Source: Plotosus lineatus (lineage: Eukaryota; Chordata; Actinopteri; Siluriformes; Plotosidae). Taken from it: a DNA stretch of 64,000 nucleotides. Shown piece after piece: positions 50,660 through 62,712 of this stretch. How positions within the stretch are numbered: the stretch's first letter is position 1; every line of letters begins with the position of its first letter. The position numbers were made by a program, and so were the translations under genes. The DNA lies in contig CM045729.1 of the NCBI GenBank assembly GCA_024760905.1, positions 81,640,050 to 81,704,049 of the forward strand. Reading direction: 5' to 3'. Under the pieces are notes generated by a model. That model made no database searches, was not told the DNA's origin, and was given only the letters and a program-made list of their open reading frames with translations.

Positions 50660-50720
50660 GGTAGTTTATAAAAATGTCCTCACTGGTGAGATTCAGGAAA
50701 AGGAAAATGATTGGCTTCAT
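49024..50720 (-). pseudogene. C-type lectin paralogue lacking last two exons
   Basis: Exons 50,720-50,684, 49,924-49,532 and 49,418-49,080 have exactly the lengths (37, 393, 339 nt), phases and splice sites of the unit-1 gene and remain open. The signal peptide starts MKPIIFLFLNLTS. CTLD1 keeps EPN and has WSD instead of WYD; CTLD2 keeps QPD. The equivalents of exons 4 and 5 are absent: below 48,985 the sequence turns into RTE LINE. The donor after exon 3 (GTAAGTCA) is intact but has no partner in view. Reading through it adds 18 residues (RKSFTIMAIYTDPVNDKY) and a stop, which would still leave both lectin domains. I call it a 3'-truncated gene; expression is unknown. Confidence 0.75.
50621..50660. 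repeat. (AAT)n microsatellite
   Basis: Partner of 7771-7835, shorter. Confidence 0.95.
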
Positions 50721-51153
50721 GACAGATGGGTGGCTGAGGGGGCGGGAAAATAACAATTTTAAGTACAAAATAAAGGCCTGTAGGTATTTAATTCAAAGTG
50801 ATTTATTTGTATTATGTCTCAACTGGGTTAATCTTACATAGTTCTAGTCTGGTACATCTTCCTCACAGCGATCTCAGAGCATATCCAGAATGCTATACTT
50901 CTTCCGAGCATACCCTTCAACAATTACAGTCACCTAACTATTGACTTCCCATCATATATCTCTGCCAAGCTCTGCACACATGACTCCCATCAGTATTTAT
51001 CTGAACTATATAATTACTCTGTTTGATGCTCAGTGTGAACTACAGCTATTGTATCTGTTGCCTGGGTACACGGAGATTTTTCTTTTCATTTCTTCTCCGG
51101 GTTTTGATATTTGCCTGCCTTTTGTTTTTATTATTTTTATTATTATCTACCTG

Positions 51154-51503
51154 GATGCACCAGGGGCAGTGGTGGTCTAGTGGTATAAGGCGCTGGATCG
51201 CTGATCCAAAGGTTGGGGGTTCGGGTCCCACTCTCCACAAGGTTGTCACTGTCCCCCCCAGTGCAGCTAACTGGGTTATCAAAGGCGGGCCATGTCTCTC
51301 ACTGTCTATGGTGTGAGTCATGTAAAAGAACTATTGCTGACTTTCGACAAGAGTAGGCTGCAAAGCCGTCGGCGTGTTTCCGCCCTGCGATGGCCTGGCG
51401 AGCTGTCCAGGGTGTACTCTGCCCTCGCCCTGAGTTGGCTGGGATGGGCACCAGCCTCCCCGCGACCCTAATTAGGATGAAGCGGTTACAAAAAATGATG
51501 ATG
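51154..51503 (+). mobile_element. Chimeric SINE: SINE-A head, SINE-B tail
   Basis: ATTATCTACCTG at 51,142-51,153 and 51,504-51,515; the unoccupied site in unit 1 is 8378-8389. The first part matches 25,169 on (GGTGGTCTAGTGGTATAAGG, GGGTTATCAAAGGCGGGCCA) up to CGTCGGCGTGTTTCC. It then switches to the SINE-B tail (CCTGCGATGGCCTGGCGAGC .. CCCTAATTAGGATGAAGCGG) and a (GAT)n end. Confidence 0.9.
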
Positions 51504-51566
51504 ATTATCTACCTGATCAATTGATCCCCATTTTGGATAAACAACTGTAAATATGAATAACTGTAA

Positions 51567-52797
51567 TGAGCCATACGATGAAGTTATGGGAAAGAATAGT
51601 GAAAGAGAGCCTAAGGGCAGAGGTCAGCATTTGTGAACAACAGTTTGGTTTCATGCCAAGAAAGAGCACCACAGATGCAGTCTTTGCTCTTTGCTTTGAG
51701 AATGTTAGAGAATTACAGAGAAGGTCAGCAGAAGCTTCATTGTGCCTTTGTGGATCTGGAGAAAGCATATGACAGGGTGCCGAGAGAGGAACTGTGGTAT
51801 TGCATGAGGCAGTCTAGAGTGGCAGAGAAGTATGTTAGAGTGGTGCAGGACCTGTATGAGAGATGTAAGACAGTGGTGAGGTGTGCTCTCGGGGAGACTG
51901 AAGAATTCAAGGTGGAGGAGGGACTGCATCAAGGGTCAGCTCTGAGCCCCTTCTTGTTTGCTATGGTGATGAAAAGGCTGAAAGATGAGGCAAGACAAGA
52001 TTCCCCATGAACTATGATGTTTGCAGATGACATTGTGATCTGTCGTGAGAGCAGAGAACAAGTGCAGGAAAATCTAGAGAGGTGGAGGTATGCCCTGGAA
52101 AGGAGGGGAATGAAGGTTAGCCTCAGTAAGACAGAATACATGTGTGTGAACGAGAAGGACCCAAGAGGAACAGTGAGGTTACAGGGAGCAGAGATAAAGA
52201 AGGTGGAGGATTTTAAGTACTTAGGCTCAACAATTCACAGCAATGTAGAGTGTGGAAAAGAGGTGAAGAAGCGTGTGCAGGCAGGTTGAAGTGGTTGGAG
52301 AAAAGTGTCCGGTGTGATGTGTGATAGGAGAGCATTGGCAAGAATGAAAGGAAATGTGTACAAGGCGGTGTTGAGGCCAGTGATGTTGTATGGCTAAGAC
52401 ACAGTGGCACTGGGGAAAAGAAAGGAGGCAGAGCTGAAGGTAGAAAGAGATTAAAATGTTGAGGTTCTCTTTGGGAGTAAGGAGGATGGATAGGATCAGG
52501 AATGAGTACATCAGAGGGACAGCACATGTGAGAGGTTTTAGAGACAAAGTCAGAGAGGCTAGATTGAGATGGTTTGGACATGTACAGAGGAGGGATAGTG
52601 ATTGGTAGTCGAATGCTGAGGTTGGAACAGCCAGTCAGAAGGCCTAAAGGAAGACTAAAGAGAAGATTTATGGATGTGGTGAAGGAGGACATGAAGGTAG
52701 TTGATGGAAGAGAAGAAGATGCAGAGGATAAAGTGAGATTGAGACAGATGAGTCGCTGCAGCGACCCCTGAAGGGAACAGCCAAAAGGAAAAGAAGA
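51567..52797 (+). mobile_element. RTE LINE fragment, 3' end complete
   Basis: Frames 51,633-52,010 and 52,014-52,289 cover RT ([60 protein letters not shown]), followed by the C-terminal part with frameshifts. The 3' flank (ACTCATCCATCTGCAG) matches that at 27,800, so it descends from the same insertion as 24,674-27,799. Confidence 0.9.
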
Positions 52798-53009
52798 AGA
52801 CTCATCCATCTGCAGAGTACACTGCACAAACTAATCTTAACCGTGAAGTTCCACCTTTAACAAGCAGGAATTAAACAGTTTGCTGCTGGGAGGTCTTGTC
52901 AAGTCCATGCCTTCATGGGTTAAAGCTGTTTTGGTGACATAAATATGACTTACGGAATGACAGGCCAGTGGTTCTATTAGTATATCCCATTAGTGTACAT
53001 AAATATTTT

Positions 53010-53015
<6 letters not shown>

Positions 53016-53080
<65 letters not shown>
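53016..53080. repeat. (CA)n microsatellite
   Basis: About 32 CA units; a short (GA)n follows at 53,081-53,090. Another (CA)n lies at 53,456-53,506 inside the Tc1-like element. Confidence 0.95.
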
Positions 53081-53083
<3 letters not shown>

Positions 53084-53454
53084 AGAGAGATTAACATACA
53101 GAGGTGCTTGAAAGTTTGTAAACCTTAAATTTTTTATCCTTTTTTTTGCATAAATAATGATCTAAAACATCATCAGATTTTCACACAAGTCCTTAAAGTA
53201 GTTATAGAGAGAACCAAGTTAATTGAAAGAGGCAAAATATTTTGCTTGGTAATTTAATTAAAATTAGTCCTCACTTAACGACGGACTCGATGATGACTCT
53301 GAGTAACGATGGCCTGTTAAAAATTTTCAAAAATTATCAAAAATATACTTTTACTGTTAATGAGTCACAGCAGAAATAAAATAGCTGAGTTATGAGTATG
53401 TGCGTATGTTCGCGCATACCCAGTGTCGGCAGCATCTCCCATCCCGCCTCCTTA

Positions 53455-53509
<55 letters not shown>

Positions 53510-54039
53510 TCCTCAATCAGAAGGCTACCATGCTGCTAACCAGTTTAAGCAAATGTTCCCTTCAATTTTCTAAGTTAATTACAAAGTATAAAATAACTTT
53601 GTCCCTTCATGATGACTGGAGAATGTAAAACTACAAATTCAAGAAGCTCCTAAGACGCAACGGAAAAAAATCAACCTAGATATGAAAATATATGTATGCA
53701 ATACAGTAGTCTACAGCACAAATACAAACCAAGCAAAATGTCTACTAATGCAGGGTTCGTTTAATGATGGAATCGCTTAATTACCAGGTCTACAGAACGT
53801 AAGTGAGAACTAGTTATATTGAGAAAAATGCTTCAATATTATATTTCTATGAGTGGCAAAAGCTTGCAAACCTTTGATTTTAGTATGCTCTGATTTCCTC
53901 CCAAAGGCCAGAAACGTGCACGGTAAGATAATTCGTTCATTCATTTTCTGAACCGCTTAATCCGAACTAAGAGTAATGGGGAGGCTGGTGCACATCTCAG
54001 TTGACTCTGGATGAAGGCAAAGCACACCCTGACCATAGA

Positions 54040-54290
54040 CAGTGAGAGAAATGGCCGGACTTTGATAACCCAGTAAAGAATTGGTAATCCAGTGCTTTAC
54101 CACCAGGACACCACTGCTCTTGTAGGCTAATTGCCTGTTCCAAATTTCTCTTGGATATGAATGTGTGTAAATGTTGTGTGAGTGTTGGCCCTGCGATGGC
54201 CTGGCGAGCTGTCCAGGGTGTGCCATGCACCTGCCCAGAGTCAGCAGGGATGGGAACCAGCCTCCCTGAATGAATGAATCAATGAATGAA
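54040..54290. mobile_element. SINE-A head (minus) next to SINE-B tail (plus)
   Basis: 54,040-54,122 is an inverse SINE-A head (CCATAGACAGTGAGAGAAAT, CACCAGGACACCACTGCT). 54,123-54,290 is a SINE-B 3' half (CCTGCGATGGCCTGGCGAGC, (GAAT)n). The order suggests a rearranged nest. Confidence 0.65.
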
Positions 54291-54307
54291 TTATGTCAGT
54301 ATCTGGT

Positions 54308-54645
54308 GTGACGTGTGGCAGGGTGGTGTAGTGGTTAGCATGTACGCCTCACATCAAGAAGATCCTAAGTTCAATTCCCAGCCTGGGTGTTTCTATGTGG
54401 AGTTTGCATACTCTCACCATGTTTGTGTGGGTTTTCTCCAGGTACTTCGGTTTCCTCCCACAATCCAAAAAACTGCACAGTAGGTTAACTGGCTCTTCCA
54501 GTGTGAATGTGAGTATGGATGGTTGTGAGGGTTTTGGCCCTGCAATCACCTGGTGAGCTGTCCATGGGTGTACGCTGCCCTCACCTAGACTCAGCTGACA
54601 TGGGCGCCAGTCTCCCCGTGACCCTAATTAGGATTAAGTGAGTAT
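54308..54645 (+). mobile_element. SINE-B, plus
   Basis: Head GGCAGGGTGGTGTAGTGGTT, a B-box-like AAGTTCAATTCCCAGCC, body GTTTGTGTGGGTTTTCTCCA, tail GACCCTAATTAGGATTAAGT. Confidence 0.82.
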
Positions 54646-55477
54646 GCTTTTCATTCAAACCAAAAACTTCTATTTTGGTTTTGCTTTGGCAATGTTCTTT
54701 ATGGAAAGCAGCCTTCAATTGTTTGAAAGTCTTAATTACTCTGAGGTCCTTTAAGTTTGTGTCGCCAGCTTGTTTTTGGATTGATCTTAGTTGGTTGACC
54801 ACTCCTACCTAATGATGGTCTTAAATTTCCTTCCTTTATACGCAATCTTATATGGATTGGTGAAGTCCATACTCTTTAGAGATGGTTTTGTTCCTTTTCC
54901 AGCCGGACGAGCATCAGAAACCTTTCTAAGGGCGTCATAAATCTCCTTTGTTTGTGCCGTACGCTACTGTAAATATGTGTTGGCCCTTTGATAGGTCCAC
55001 GTTGTTTTAATCAGACAGGGTGCCCACTCACACACATTGTTCTCTCATGGATTGAAAACACCTGATTTGAATTTCACCTTCAAATTACCTGCCAATCATA
55101 GAGATTCACAAACTTTTGCCACTCACAGATATGTAAGATTGAATCATTTCCTTCAATTCATGAACGAGTACATTTTTGTCTGATTGATCTAACTGGGCTC
55201 GTTATTTACTTTTAATACATGTACAAAAAAAATCTGATGAGGTTTCAGTTCATATTTATGCAGAAATGTATATAATTCTTAACCACCGCTAATGTATAAA
55301 GTTCTTTCAAGCACAAGTGTACAGATGAAGGTTATATGCTTGAACAAAACTGCAAGGAAAATGTATTTACTCATTCATTCATTTTCTCGGCAAATAAATC
55401 ACCAGAGTCCCAACTTGCATTCAGCAACAATAAATTCTTCTATAAATTATTCTATTATTTTAAAATCTTCTATGTTC

Positions 55478-55484
55478 TCTCTCT

Positions 55485-55567
<83 letters not shown>
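55478..55567. repeat. (CT)n(GT)n microsatellite
   Basis: About five CT then about 39 GT units; homologous to 33,070-33,178. Confidence 0.95.
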
Positions 55568-55572
<5 letters not shown>

Positions 55573-55589
55573 GGAGGTAAACATTCTGC

Positions 55590-57990
55590 TTCTGGAAGAA
55601 GATAAAGATCTTTATTGTCAACTGTTGCCTGAACAATGAAAATCAGTTTAGCATCTCTTTGTTTAGCAGCAATTATAAAAAGAAAATAAACAAAAAAGAA
55701 CAAGGAACCACACTAAGTTATAAACAAGCATATACCTACATACACATATCTATACATCCACATATAGACACATATACACACAAATATTCCATATACACCT
55801 ATCTATTCACATATTCACAGGTTTCAAGACTACACACATATTCACACATTCACACATATACAGGGATGAATGATATGTCAGAGGTGCCTGATATGCATCA
55901 GGTAAAAGGAAGACATTTTATTTTTAAGGTGCTAAAATGTTCTGATGCTCAAGACTTGCTCGAAACATGAGCATTGCACTTAAACATGAGTATTGTACTG
56001 TTCAGGAAGTTGGTCTGAATGATGGTTATTCAGTCAGTGTATGTGATGATGGTGGTGATGGTCGTGTTGGTGTTGGTGGTGGTGACATGTTTAACAGTTT
56101 GTGAGTGAAAGCTGTTCTTGAGTTTGTAAGTTTTTGCTTTTCGTGGCTGTACTTTTTTTCAGAGGGTGGGGGGCATGTCCAGGGTGTGTGTGGTCCCTGA
56201 TAATTCCACTAGCTCTTCTCTGAAGTCTGTCGATGTAAACGTCACTGAGCAGAGTAGTGTAGTTCCAATTACCCCGCTCTGCCATTCTCACCACCCACTG
56301 CAAGGTCTTCCTCTGCAGTCCAGCTGCTTGTGGTCCAGGTGAAGTCAGCAGAGATGTGGACTCCAAGAAATTATAGCACTCCACCCTCTCGACCTCATCT
56401 CCATCAGTGTCAAAGGCAGAGTGCTCAGTTTGTTTTGATTTTCTGAAGTCCATTGTCATCTCCTTGATTTTAGATGTGTTAGGCTCCAAATTGTTATTGT
56501 TGCACATTCGCCACAGATGCAGTTTCTCCTCCCTGTAGGCTGACTCATTGCCCTCTGTAATCAAGTCTATGTTGGGGGTGTCGTAGGTGAATTTGAGAAA
56601 GTTCAAAGTGAGAAAGTTCAGTATCCAGGTGCACAGTGATCTCCCTGAGTCCAGATTGCCCAACTTCCAAACCAGCTTATGAAGTTAGATTATGTTAAAA
56701 GTGGAGCTGAAGTCTATGAACAGTATCCTCACATAGGATTTTCTGCTGTTCAGGTGTGTGAGGGCTGTGTGGAGGGCTGCATTGATGGCATTCTCTGTGG
56801 AACTGTTTGCTTTGTATGCAAACTGATGTGGATCAAGAACAGCAGCGATGGCAGCCTTGATGTGAGAGGATAAGTCCCTCAAAACATTGGTGATGATGGG
56901 GGTTAGTGAAACTGGGAGGTAGTCGTTTAGGCAGCTTTCTGTGCTTTTCTTAGGCACTGGTATGGTGGCAGTTTTGAGGAAGATGGAAATCATACTGGAG
57001 TAGTGAGAGGTGAAGATGATGTTAAAAAACCCTTACTAGTTTATCTGCACTTGCTTTAATTACCCTTCCTGTTACTCCATCTGGACCAGTAGCTTTTCTC
57101 ACACTGACTCCACGCGGGGTGGCTCTGATCTGGTGCTGCTGCTGCTGGATGGAGTTGTTGGATGCCCTCCCCTCTGGAAAAGCAGGGTAGGGTACCCAGT
57201 AAGGTGCTGTCCTAGGGGTATGCTGACGTGTGCATGTCCTTGTTACCAGTGAGTGTCTTGATCCCCTTCCACATGTTTCTGGAGTTGTTTTGATCAAAGT
57301 ACTCTTTGGTGAGTTGTTTATAGTTGTGCTTCAGCTTCTTTGATACCTTTTCTAGGGGCCTGGCATGCCTCTTTGTAAGTCTGCTAGTCTTCTGACTTGA
57401 AAGCATCATGCCATGCTCTAAGCAGGGTGCACATTTCACTGTTGAACCAAAGTTTCTGGTTCGGGCACACTTTAGTTGTCTTTGTTGTGGTCACATTCAC
57501 TGTACATTAGTTTATGTAGGAGAACACAGCTGATGTATGACCCTCCAGGTATGTCTCCTCTGTCTCCTCTGCAAATATTTCCCAGGCTGTAGACTCAGAA
57601 TAATCCTTTAGAGCTGTAGTTGCTTCATCAGTCAGCACCTGGACTCTTTAACTGCTGGTCTTTGGCTACAGTGCAGCTCAGACCTGCTATTACTGCACAT
57701 GTGTACCTTCCAGGAGTCCCAGAAAGAAAAAAATAATAATACACCCTCTTCTGTTTACTTTGTCACTGCTGCCTACGTCCTTTCAGCAGGTGGATGAAGA
57801 GAGAGGTCCGCAGACTTGCGGAACTCTGCCGGTACGAAATTCCAGTTGCTATTGTTTCCGAATGTGGAGCAGTAATTTTCACGAACCATGAGCTCCGCCC
57901 TAATATACTGCACATGTACAGCTGCCAAAGACTGAGCCCAGAAAAGAAAAAAGAGAATATACAATAAAGCTAAAATATGATGTCTACCAT
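55590..57990 (-). mobile_element. L2-clade LINE, unit 2 copy
   Basis: Same internal deletions as 33,180-35,690. Frames: 56,993-56,685 (RT N-terminal part), 56,663-56,091 (C-terminal part) and 57,439-57,212. It has a further loss of about 60 bp near 57,188 and a shorter CTG run at 57,136-57,147. Confidence 0.85.
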
Positions 57991-58209
57991 CTTGTCTCGT
58001 ACCTGCTGATAATCCTGCTTCTTCTGCCTTCTGGGTCCTGTGGTCCCTCCTGATGTTGGTTGGAGTTCTCATCCTGGAAGTCCGTCCTTCCTCCTGATGA
58101 AGATCAATATGGACTTAGATGTTCACTCATTCTGTGAAAAGGACTTTTAACTGCTGGTGATATAAATTCCAACAATTATTTAGGACTTCCACTCATTGTA
58201 AAACCAATC

Positions 58210-58845
58210 GATTGACATGTTGGACTGCAATAAAGATTTTCATATTTGCTTTGTATCTTTATGGTTACAGCCAAATGAAGATGGGTTTCCCTTTTGGATC
58301 TGGTTCTTCTCAAAGTTTCTTCTTCAAATCAACTGAGGTAGTTTTTTGTTGCCACTGTTGCCATGGACAAGGCTGATTAGGGAAGTGTAGGATTTGTAGA
58401 AAATGTTTAAACTCTTTTACACTTTGTAAACCCCTACTTTAATGTGTAAAGCTGGTGACAATGTCAATTGTAAAAGGCTCATCACAAATAAAACTGAAAG
58501 AATTACTCTATTAGAATTACGAATTCGGATCATGGAGAGGCAGGTGTCCATCTCAGCTAACTCTGTGTGAGGGTGGGGTACACAATGAACAGCTATCCAG
58601 GAGATTGCAGGGCCAAAATCCATACAGCTATTCACCCTCATATTTATGGGAAAATTGGAACCACCAATCAGCTAATTGTACATGTTTTTGGACTGGGGAG
58701 GAAACCGGAGTACCCGGAGGAAACCCGTACAAGCACAGAGGGAGAACGTGCAAACTCCACACAGAAACTGCATCCACGAATCAAACTTGGGAACGTCTTA
58801 CTGTGAGGTGAATACGCTAACCACAACGCCACCATGCTGTCTGCA
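58210..58845. repeat. Dispersed repeat followed by inverse SINE-B
   Basis: 58,210-58,510 is the partner of 35,880-36,195. 58,520-58,845 is the partner of the SINE-B at 36,200-36,525 (GGAAACCGGAGTACCCGGAG). Confidence 0.7.
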
Positions 58846-59115
58846 AGGAAAATGTGTTTTTAAATAATTTATTCAACAAAAACTCTTAGAAAATATTATT
58901 TACTTCCTCACTGCTTAGACTGCTGCCCTGTGACAAAGTCAAGTGGTAGAAGATGATGATGATCATCATTATTTAATTCCATATAAAAGTAAGAAGCTCC
59001 TTTCCAATCTCTTTCTGATTACAGACCTAAGCATTTTCACATCAGCAGCTCTAAGACAGGTACCTGCAGGTAATGTGAAGAAAACCCAGTCTGTTCTCAG
59101 GTTGAATTTACTGGA

Positions 59116-59411
59116 TCATGTGCTTCTAATGTGATTACAACGACTATGTACATGCATGGACTGCAACAATGAGGTCTCTGCTCTCCAAAAGGCAATTCTG
59201 CACACCTGAGGTTTGCCCAGCAACACCTTGATTCTCCCCAGTGTTATTAGGAAATGTTTTCTGCCCTGATAAAATAAAAGTAAATTATACATCACACAAC
59301 ACAAAATATATTTCACATACAGGGCAAATAAAATTATTCTTACATTGATGCTGTACGGTGGAGAGAGCATTGTTTGGGGCTGGTCTGATGCCTCAGGGTC
59401 TGGACCTTCAT
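59116..59411 (-). CDS. Two exon-like blocks, unit 2 copy
   Basis: Exon 59,411-59,344 (68 nt) and 59,265-59,116 (150 nt) keep the splice signals and frame of 37,086-36,791. The first encodes the same residues (EGPDPEASDQPQTMLSPPYS). The second differs at about four positions (for example GRKHF for GTKHF, and CRIAFWRAET for CRNAFSRAES). Function unknown. Confidence 0.35.
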
Positions 59412-59755
59412 CTAGGAGAAAGAGAATTCTCCAGTAAATCAGGGTATCCAACATGATAATGCCAGGGTGGTTGTACAGCAGCTGGAGCTCAGTAAAAGCC
59501 AGGTAATGCAGCCGGACAGAGAGCTTTAATATTGTAAATCTTCAGCAGAATCTCTTCAAGAAGGAAAAAGATCTTTTATCATAGTGTAGTAAGAGCTTAT
59601 TGGAAATACTGGAAATCAGTTGTTGTCTACACGCTGACTGTCTGTAGCTTTTAGAGGAAACATTTCTCTGTAGAAAGTGTAAATCAGTTGATTTTTTCGG
59701 AGCAGTTTATTATGAGGAAATTGAAATTTGAAGGTAAACCATCAGTGTAATATTT

Positions 59756-59873
59756 TTATTTTGCCTCTGTGACCTTCAGAGTCTTTTCCCTTGTTGGATT
59801 GAAACCCAGCTGCTTGTGAGTCCATCGTCCTTCAGGTAAAAAGACGTATGCAAACCGCTCTGTCCCTTTTGTC
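59756..59873 (-). CDS. Terminal exon-like block, unit 2 copy
   Basis: Same acceptor and frame as 37,545-37,428: TKGTERFAYVFLPEGRWTHK, then 18 more residues to TAA. The possible first exon of this copy is at 62,414-62,406 (ATGGCTGCA before GTGAGT), now separated from it by the Tigger-like insertion at 60,016-62,197. Confidence 0.4.
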
Positions 59874-60015
59874 CTGCTTTACATTAACTCCAATTCAGAA
59901 TGAATCACAATGACAGACACACAACCTCGTCAGAGGACAAAAGTTTGCACGACCCGAGGTCATGACATTCAGTTTGGTTATACACTGCCGACGTTTCTTT
60001 AATACATTTTAAATA

Positions 60016-62197
60016 CAGTATTCCCTCGATATTCACGGGGTTCGGTTCTGAGCCCTCCCACGAATCGAGATAATCCGCGAGTTCTGTCCCCGGAAGTAAA
60101 ACCCCATGTAACACGTCAGATGCACGAATGAGCAGCCGGAAGTAAAATACTATGTATCTATTACATGCGTTAAAATATGTTTCTTAAACACATTCTATAG
60201 ACAGTGTTCCTCATTAATTCCGTATAAATGTAGTAAAATATAGTAATGATTCAGAAAAACTTTTCAATTTTTACTCTTATTTTTATTGATGATAAAATAT
60301 AAACATTATACAGTATACACTTTGTAAAGCACTCCTTTTAGAGTATTTTTCAATTATTATTCCAGTACAGTATCTAAGTTAATTCTGAGAATGTTTGTGT
60401 GTGTGATTTTATAATCTGTAGCATGTTTAACAAATGATACCAAAAGGATAAACTTTATTACGCTTCATGTCCTTTTACATTGAACTTGGAGTGACGTCTT
60501 CAAGATGGTGCTGCCTAGAGGGCAACGTCGCGGAGTTCTCAGAGTCAAATTGTTTCTTTATTAATTTTAATTTGTTTTATTTGTTTGTTCATGTTTTGCA
60601 CTATACTCGTCTATGATCGGTCGACCATACAACAGCTATGAGCAGCTTCAGCTTTGGAGAACTAAGCACACAACAACTTATATCTTGAGCTTATATGCTA
60701 TGGCAGCTCAATGCTAGCAGTTAGCTAGCAGTTACCGGCGAAGCCCAGGCGGAGTTCAGGCTTGTTTAGCACTTCCGGCCATACTACTTTAAAATGTTCA
60801 GTCCCTGTGAAACAAGATGGATGAGCTTCATGCTCAGATTGCAGCGCAGAGGGATCTACAGGACTGTGTTTCTGTGAAACATGGCACAAGGAGAGTACAC
60901 CCGATGAGGTGATTGCTCCAGCCGGCTACACTAGCATATTAGCTCTGCTAGCCGCATCCCGGCTAACAAGCCCAGTTGAGCATGCTTAGTTATACACGCC
61001 CGAAGATACTCCGATCTTATAGCTGTAGCAGAGTCGACCGGTCGTAGACGAGCATAGAGCAAAACATGAACAAACAAAACAACAAATAAAGCAAATTAAA
61101 ACGAACAAAGAAACAATTTGACTCTGAGAACTTCTATAGTGAGCTGCTATGCTATGTGAGCTCCATGCTAACTGGCCAGGCGGAGTTCTCAGAGGCTTGG
61201 TTAGCACTTCCGGCCATACTGCTTGAAAATGTTCAGTCCCTGCGAAACAAGATGGATGTGCTTCATGCTCAGATTGCAGGGCAGAGGGAGTTACAGGACT
61301 GTGTTTCTGTAAAACATGGCTCGAGGAGAGTACACCCAATAAGGCGATTATACCAGCCGGCTATACGGCCTTCACCCCCTGCAATCCCAAGTGCCAGAGT
61401 TGTCGTTCGGCCCCTTCCCGCCTGGGCTTATTGCTAGCTGGGATACGGCTCGCATTGAGCTGCGTACCATAGCATGTTCACTCTGCTAATAGCATGTTAG
61501 CTCTACTAATTGCATCTTAGCTCTGCTATTAGCTCTGCTTAGTTATACACGCCCGAAGATACTCCGATCTTATAGCTGTAGTAGAATCGACTGGTCGTAG
61601 ACGAGCATAGTGTAAAACATGAACAAAAGAAAGAACAAATAAAACATTTAAAACAAACAAAGAAACAATTTGACTCTGAGAACTCTGTGACGTCGCCCTC
61701 TGGGCAGCGCCATCTTGGAGATGTCACTCCAACTTCAATGTAAAAGGACATGAAGAGTACTGTAATAAAGTTTATCCTTTGGGTATCATTTGTTAAATAT
61801 TCTACAGAACAAAATTTCATGCATAAACATGAACTTAGGTACTGTACTAAAATAATAATTGAAAAAGATTTTAATACAACAGTTCAGAGAAAACCGTCGT
61901 TTCTCAGGAGAAAGTCTTATTTTTTCAGAAGAGACAACTAGCATTTTCTATCACTTCGCCAGAGAAGACGCACAGAGTTTGAGTGGTATAGAGCTTAACT
62001 GGTAATTAAAACACACACAAAAAGAGGCTCATTGACAACTTGTGCGCGAATGAGGAAAAAGGGGCGGGACATCAGCTCAACCAATCAGGAGAAAGGAGGA
62101 CAGCCATTGGCTGAATTTGAATCACGTGCTGGTTGCTCGGCAGTCAGCGGATACTCAAACCGTGGGTGCAAAACCGCGAATAGTCAAGGGCATACTG
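60016..62197. mobile_element. Tigger-like element with nested fold-back
   Basis: The left end CAGTATTCCCTCGATATTCA and inverted right end CAGTATGCCCTTGACTATTC form the TIR typical of Tigger elements. TA flanks lie at 60,014-60,015 and 62,198-62,199; unit 1 has the empty site AAATACAGCAAAATG at 37,684-37,698. No transposase frame is visible. The interior holds a fold-back built from LINE pieces (60,467-61,755). Confidence 0.88.
60467..61755. repeat. Fold-back of duplicated LINE 5' pieces
   Basis: Outer arms of about 170 bp are inverted copies: GTCCTTTTACATTGAACTTG at 60,471 and its inverse near 61,750. Inside, the stretch encoding LPAILLENVQSLRNKMDVLH (the start of an L2-like endonuclease) occurs at about 60,768 and 61,207 in direct orientation. 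Each is followed by an inverse copy of the 5' leader (61,000-61,135 and 61,535-61,700, ACACGCCCGAAGATACTCCG). Confidence 0.8.
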
Positions 62198-62405
62198 TAC
62201 AGCAAAATGTGAATGTTATAAAAGTAAAATTTACTTTAGTGACAGAGCTACAGTTTCCTTCATCACTCCGAGCACAGAGACACACAGACAGACAGGTGGA
62301 TTGTGGAAGGTCTATGTGTTTCTGCAGTATCATCCGTTAAGTTAAATATACATATATAAATATACAGAGATTCTGTGAGTCTAAAAGTATAAGAATTACA
62401 CTCAC

Positions 62406-62414
62406 TGCAGCCAT
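62406..62414 (-). CDS. Possible first coding exon, unit 2 copy
   Basis: ATGGCTGCA followed by GTGAGTGTAATTC, with a leader matching that of 37,911-37,990. See the unit-1 entry for limits. Confidence 0.3.
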
Positions 62415-62598
62415 GAAGAGATGATAGGAGTCTGTCTCCGCTGATACAGCTCAGGACTCAGAGATCCAGGAGACACAAGAGGGTGAGAAGATTAAAGGAG
62501 CCCAGAAATATTAATAACTAATAACTTCCTCTGTGTCAATGTCAAGGATAATATGACCTTACTGAAGGTCTTGACATTGTTGAAGGACTTTCGTGCAT

Positions 62599-62600
<2 letters not shown>

Positions 62601-62642
<42 letters not shown>

Positions 62643-62643
62643 A

Positions 62644-62712
<69 letters not shown>

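Larger units (their letters stand above)
46675..51546 (+). repeat. Segmental duplication, unit 2 left block
   Basis: Partner of 140-8419. Contains the truncated lectin paralogue. The part equivalent to 2160-5600 is replaced by RTE sequence (47,868-48,960). Homology ends at GATCCCCATTTTGGA, then an RTE fragment begins at about 51,567. Confidence 0.85.
53098..55321 (-). mobile_element. Tc1-like transposon with nested SINEs
   Basis: The ends ACAGAGGTGCTTGAAAGTTT (left) and, inverted, ACACTTGTGCTTGAAAGAAC (right) head arms of about 220 bp that both contain the CACAAGTCC/GTGAGTGGCAAAAG type of sequence. The transposase N-terminal region is on the minus strand at about 54,960-54,690 (KFKTIIR, SGQPTKINPKTSW in shifting frames). 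SINE pieces at 54,040-54,290 and 54,308-54,645 split it. Unlike unit 1, the whole internal segment has a single orientation. Confidence 0.75.

Noticed and set aside
51154..51260. tRNA-like sequence with A and B boxes
   Set aside because: It is the head of a SINE with target duplications, not a folded tRNA gene. The same holds for the heads at 5512, 16,898, 25,169, 48,432 and 54,308.
53957..54230. Open frames over the SINE nest
   Set aside because: They fall in SINE-A and SINE-B sequence and carry no protein signature.
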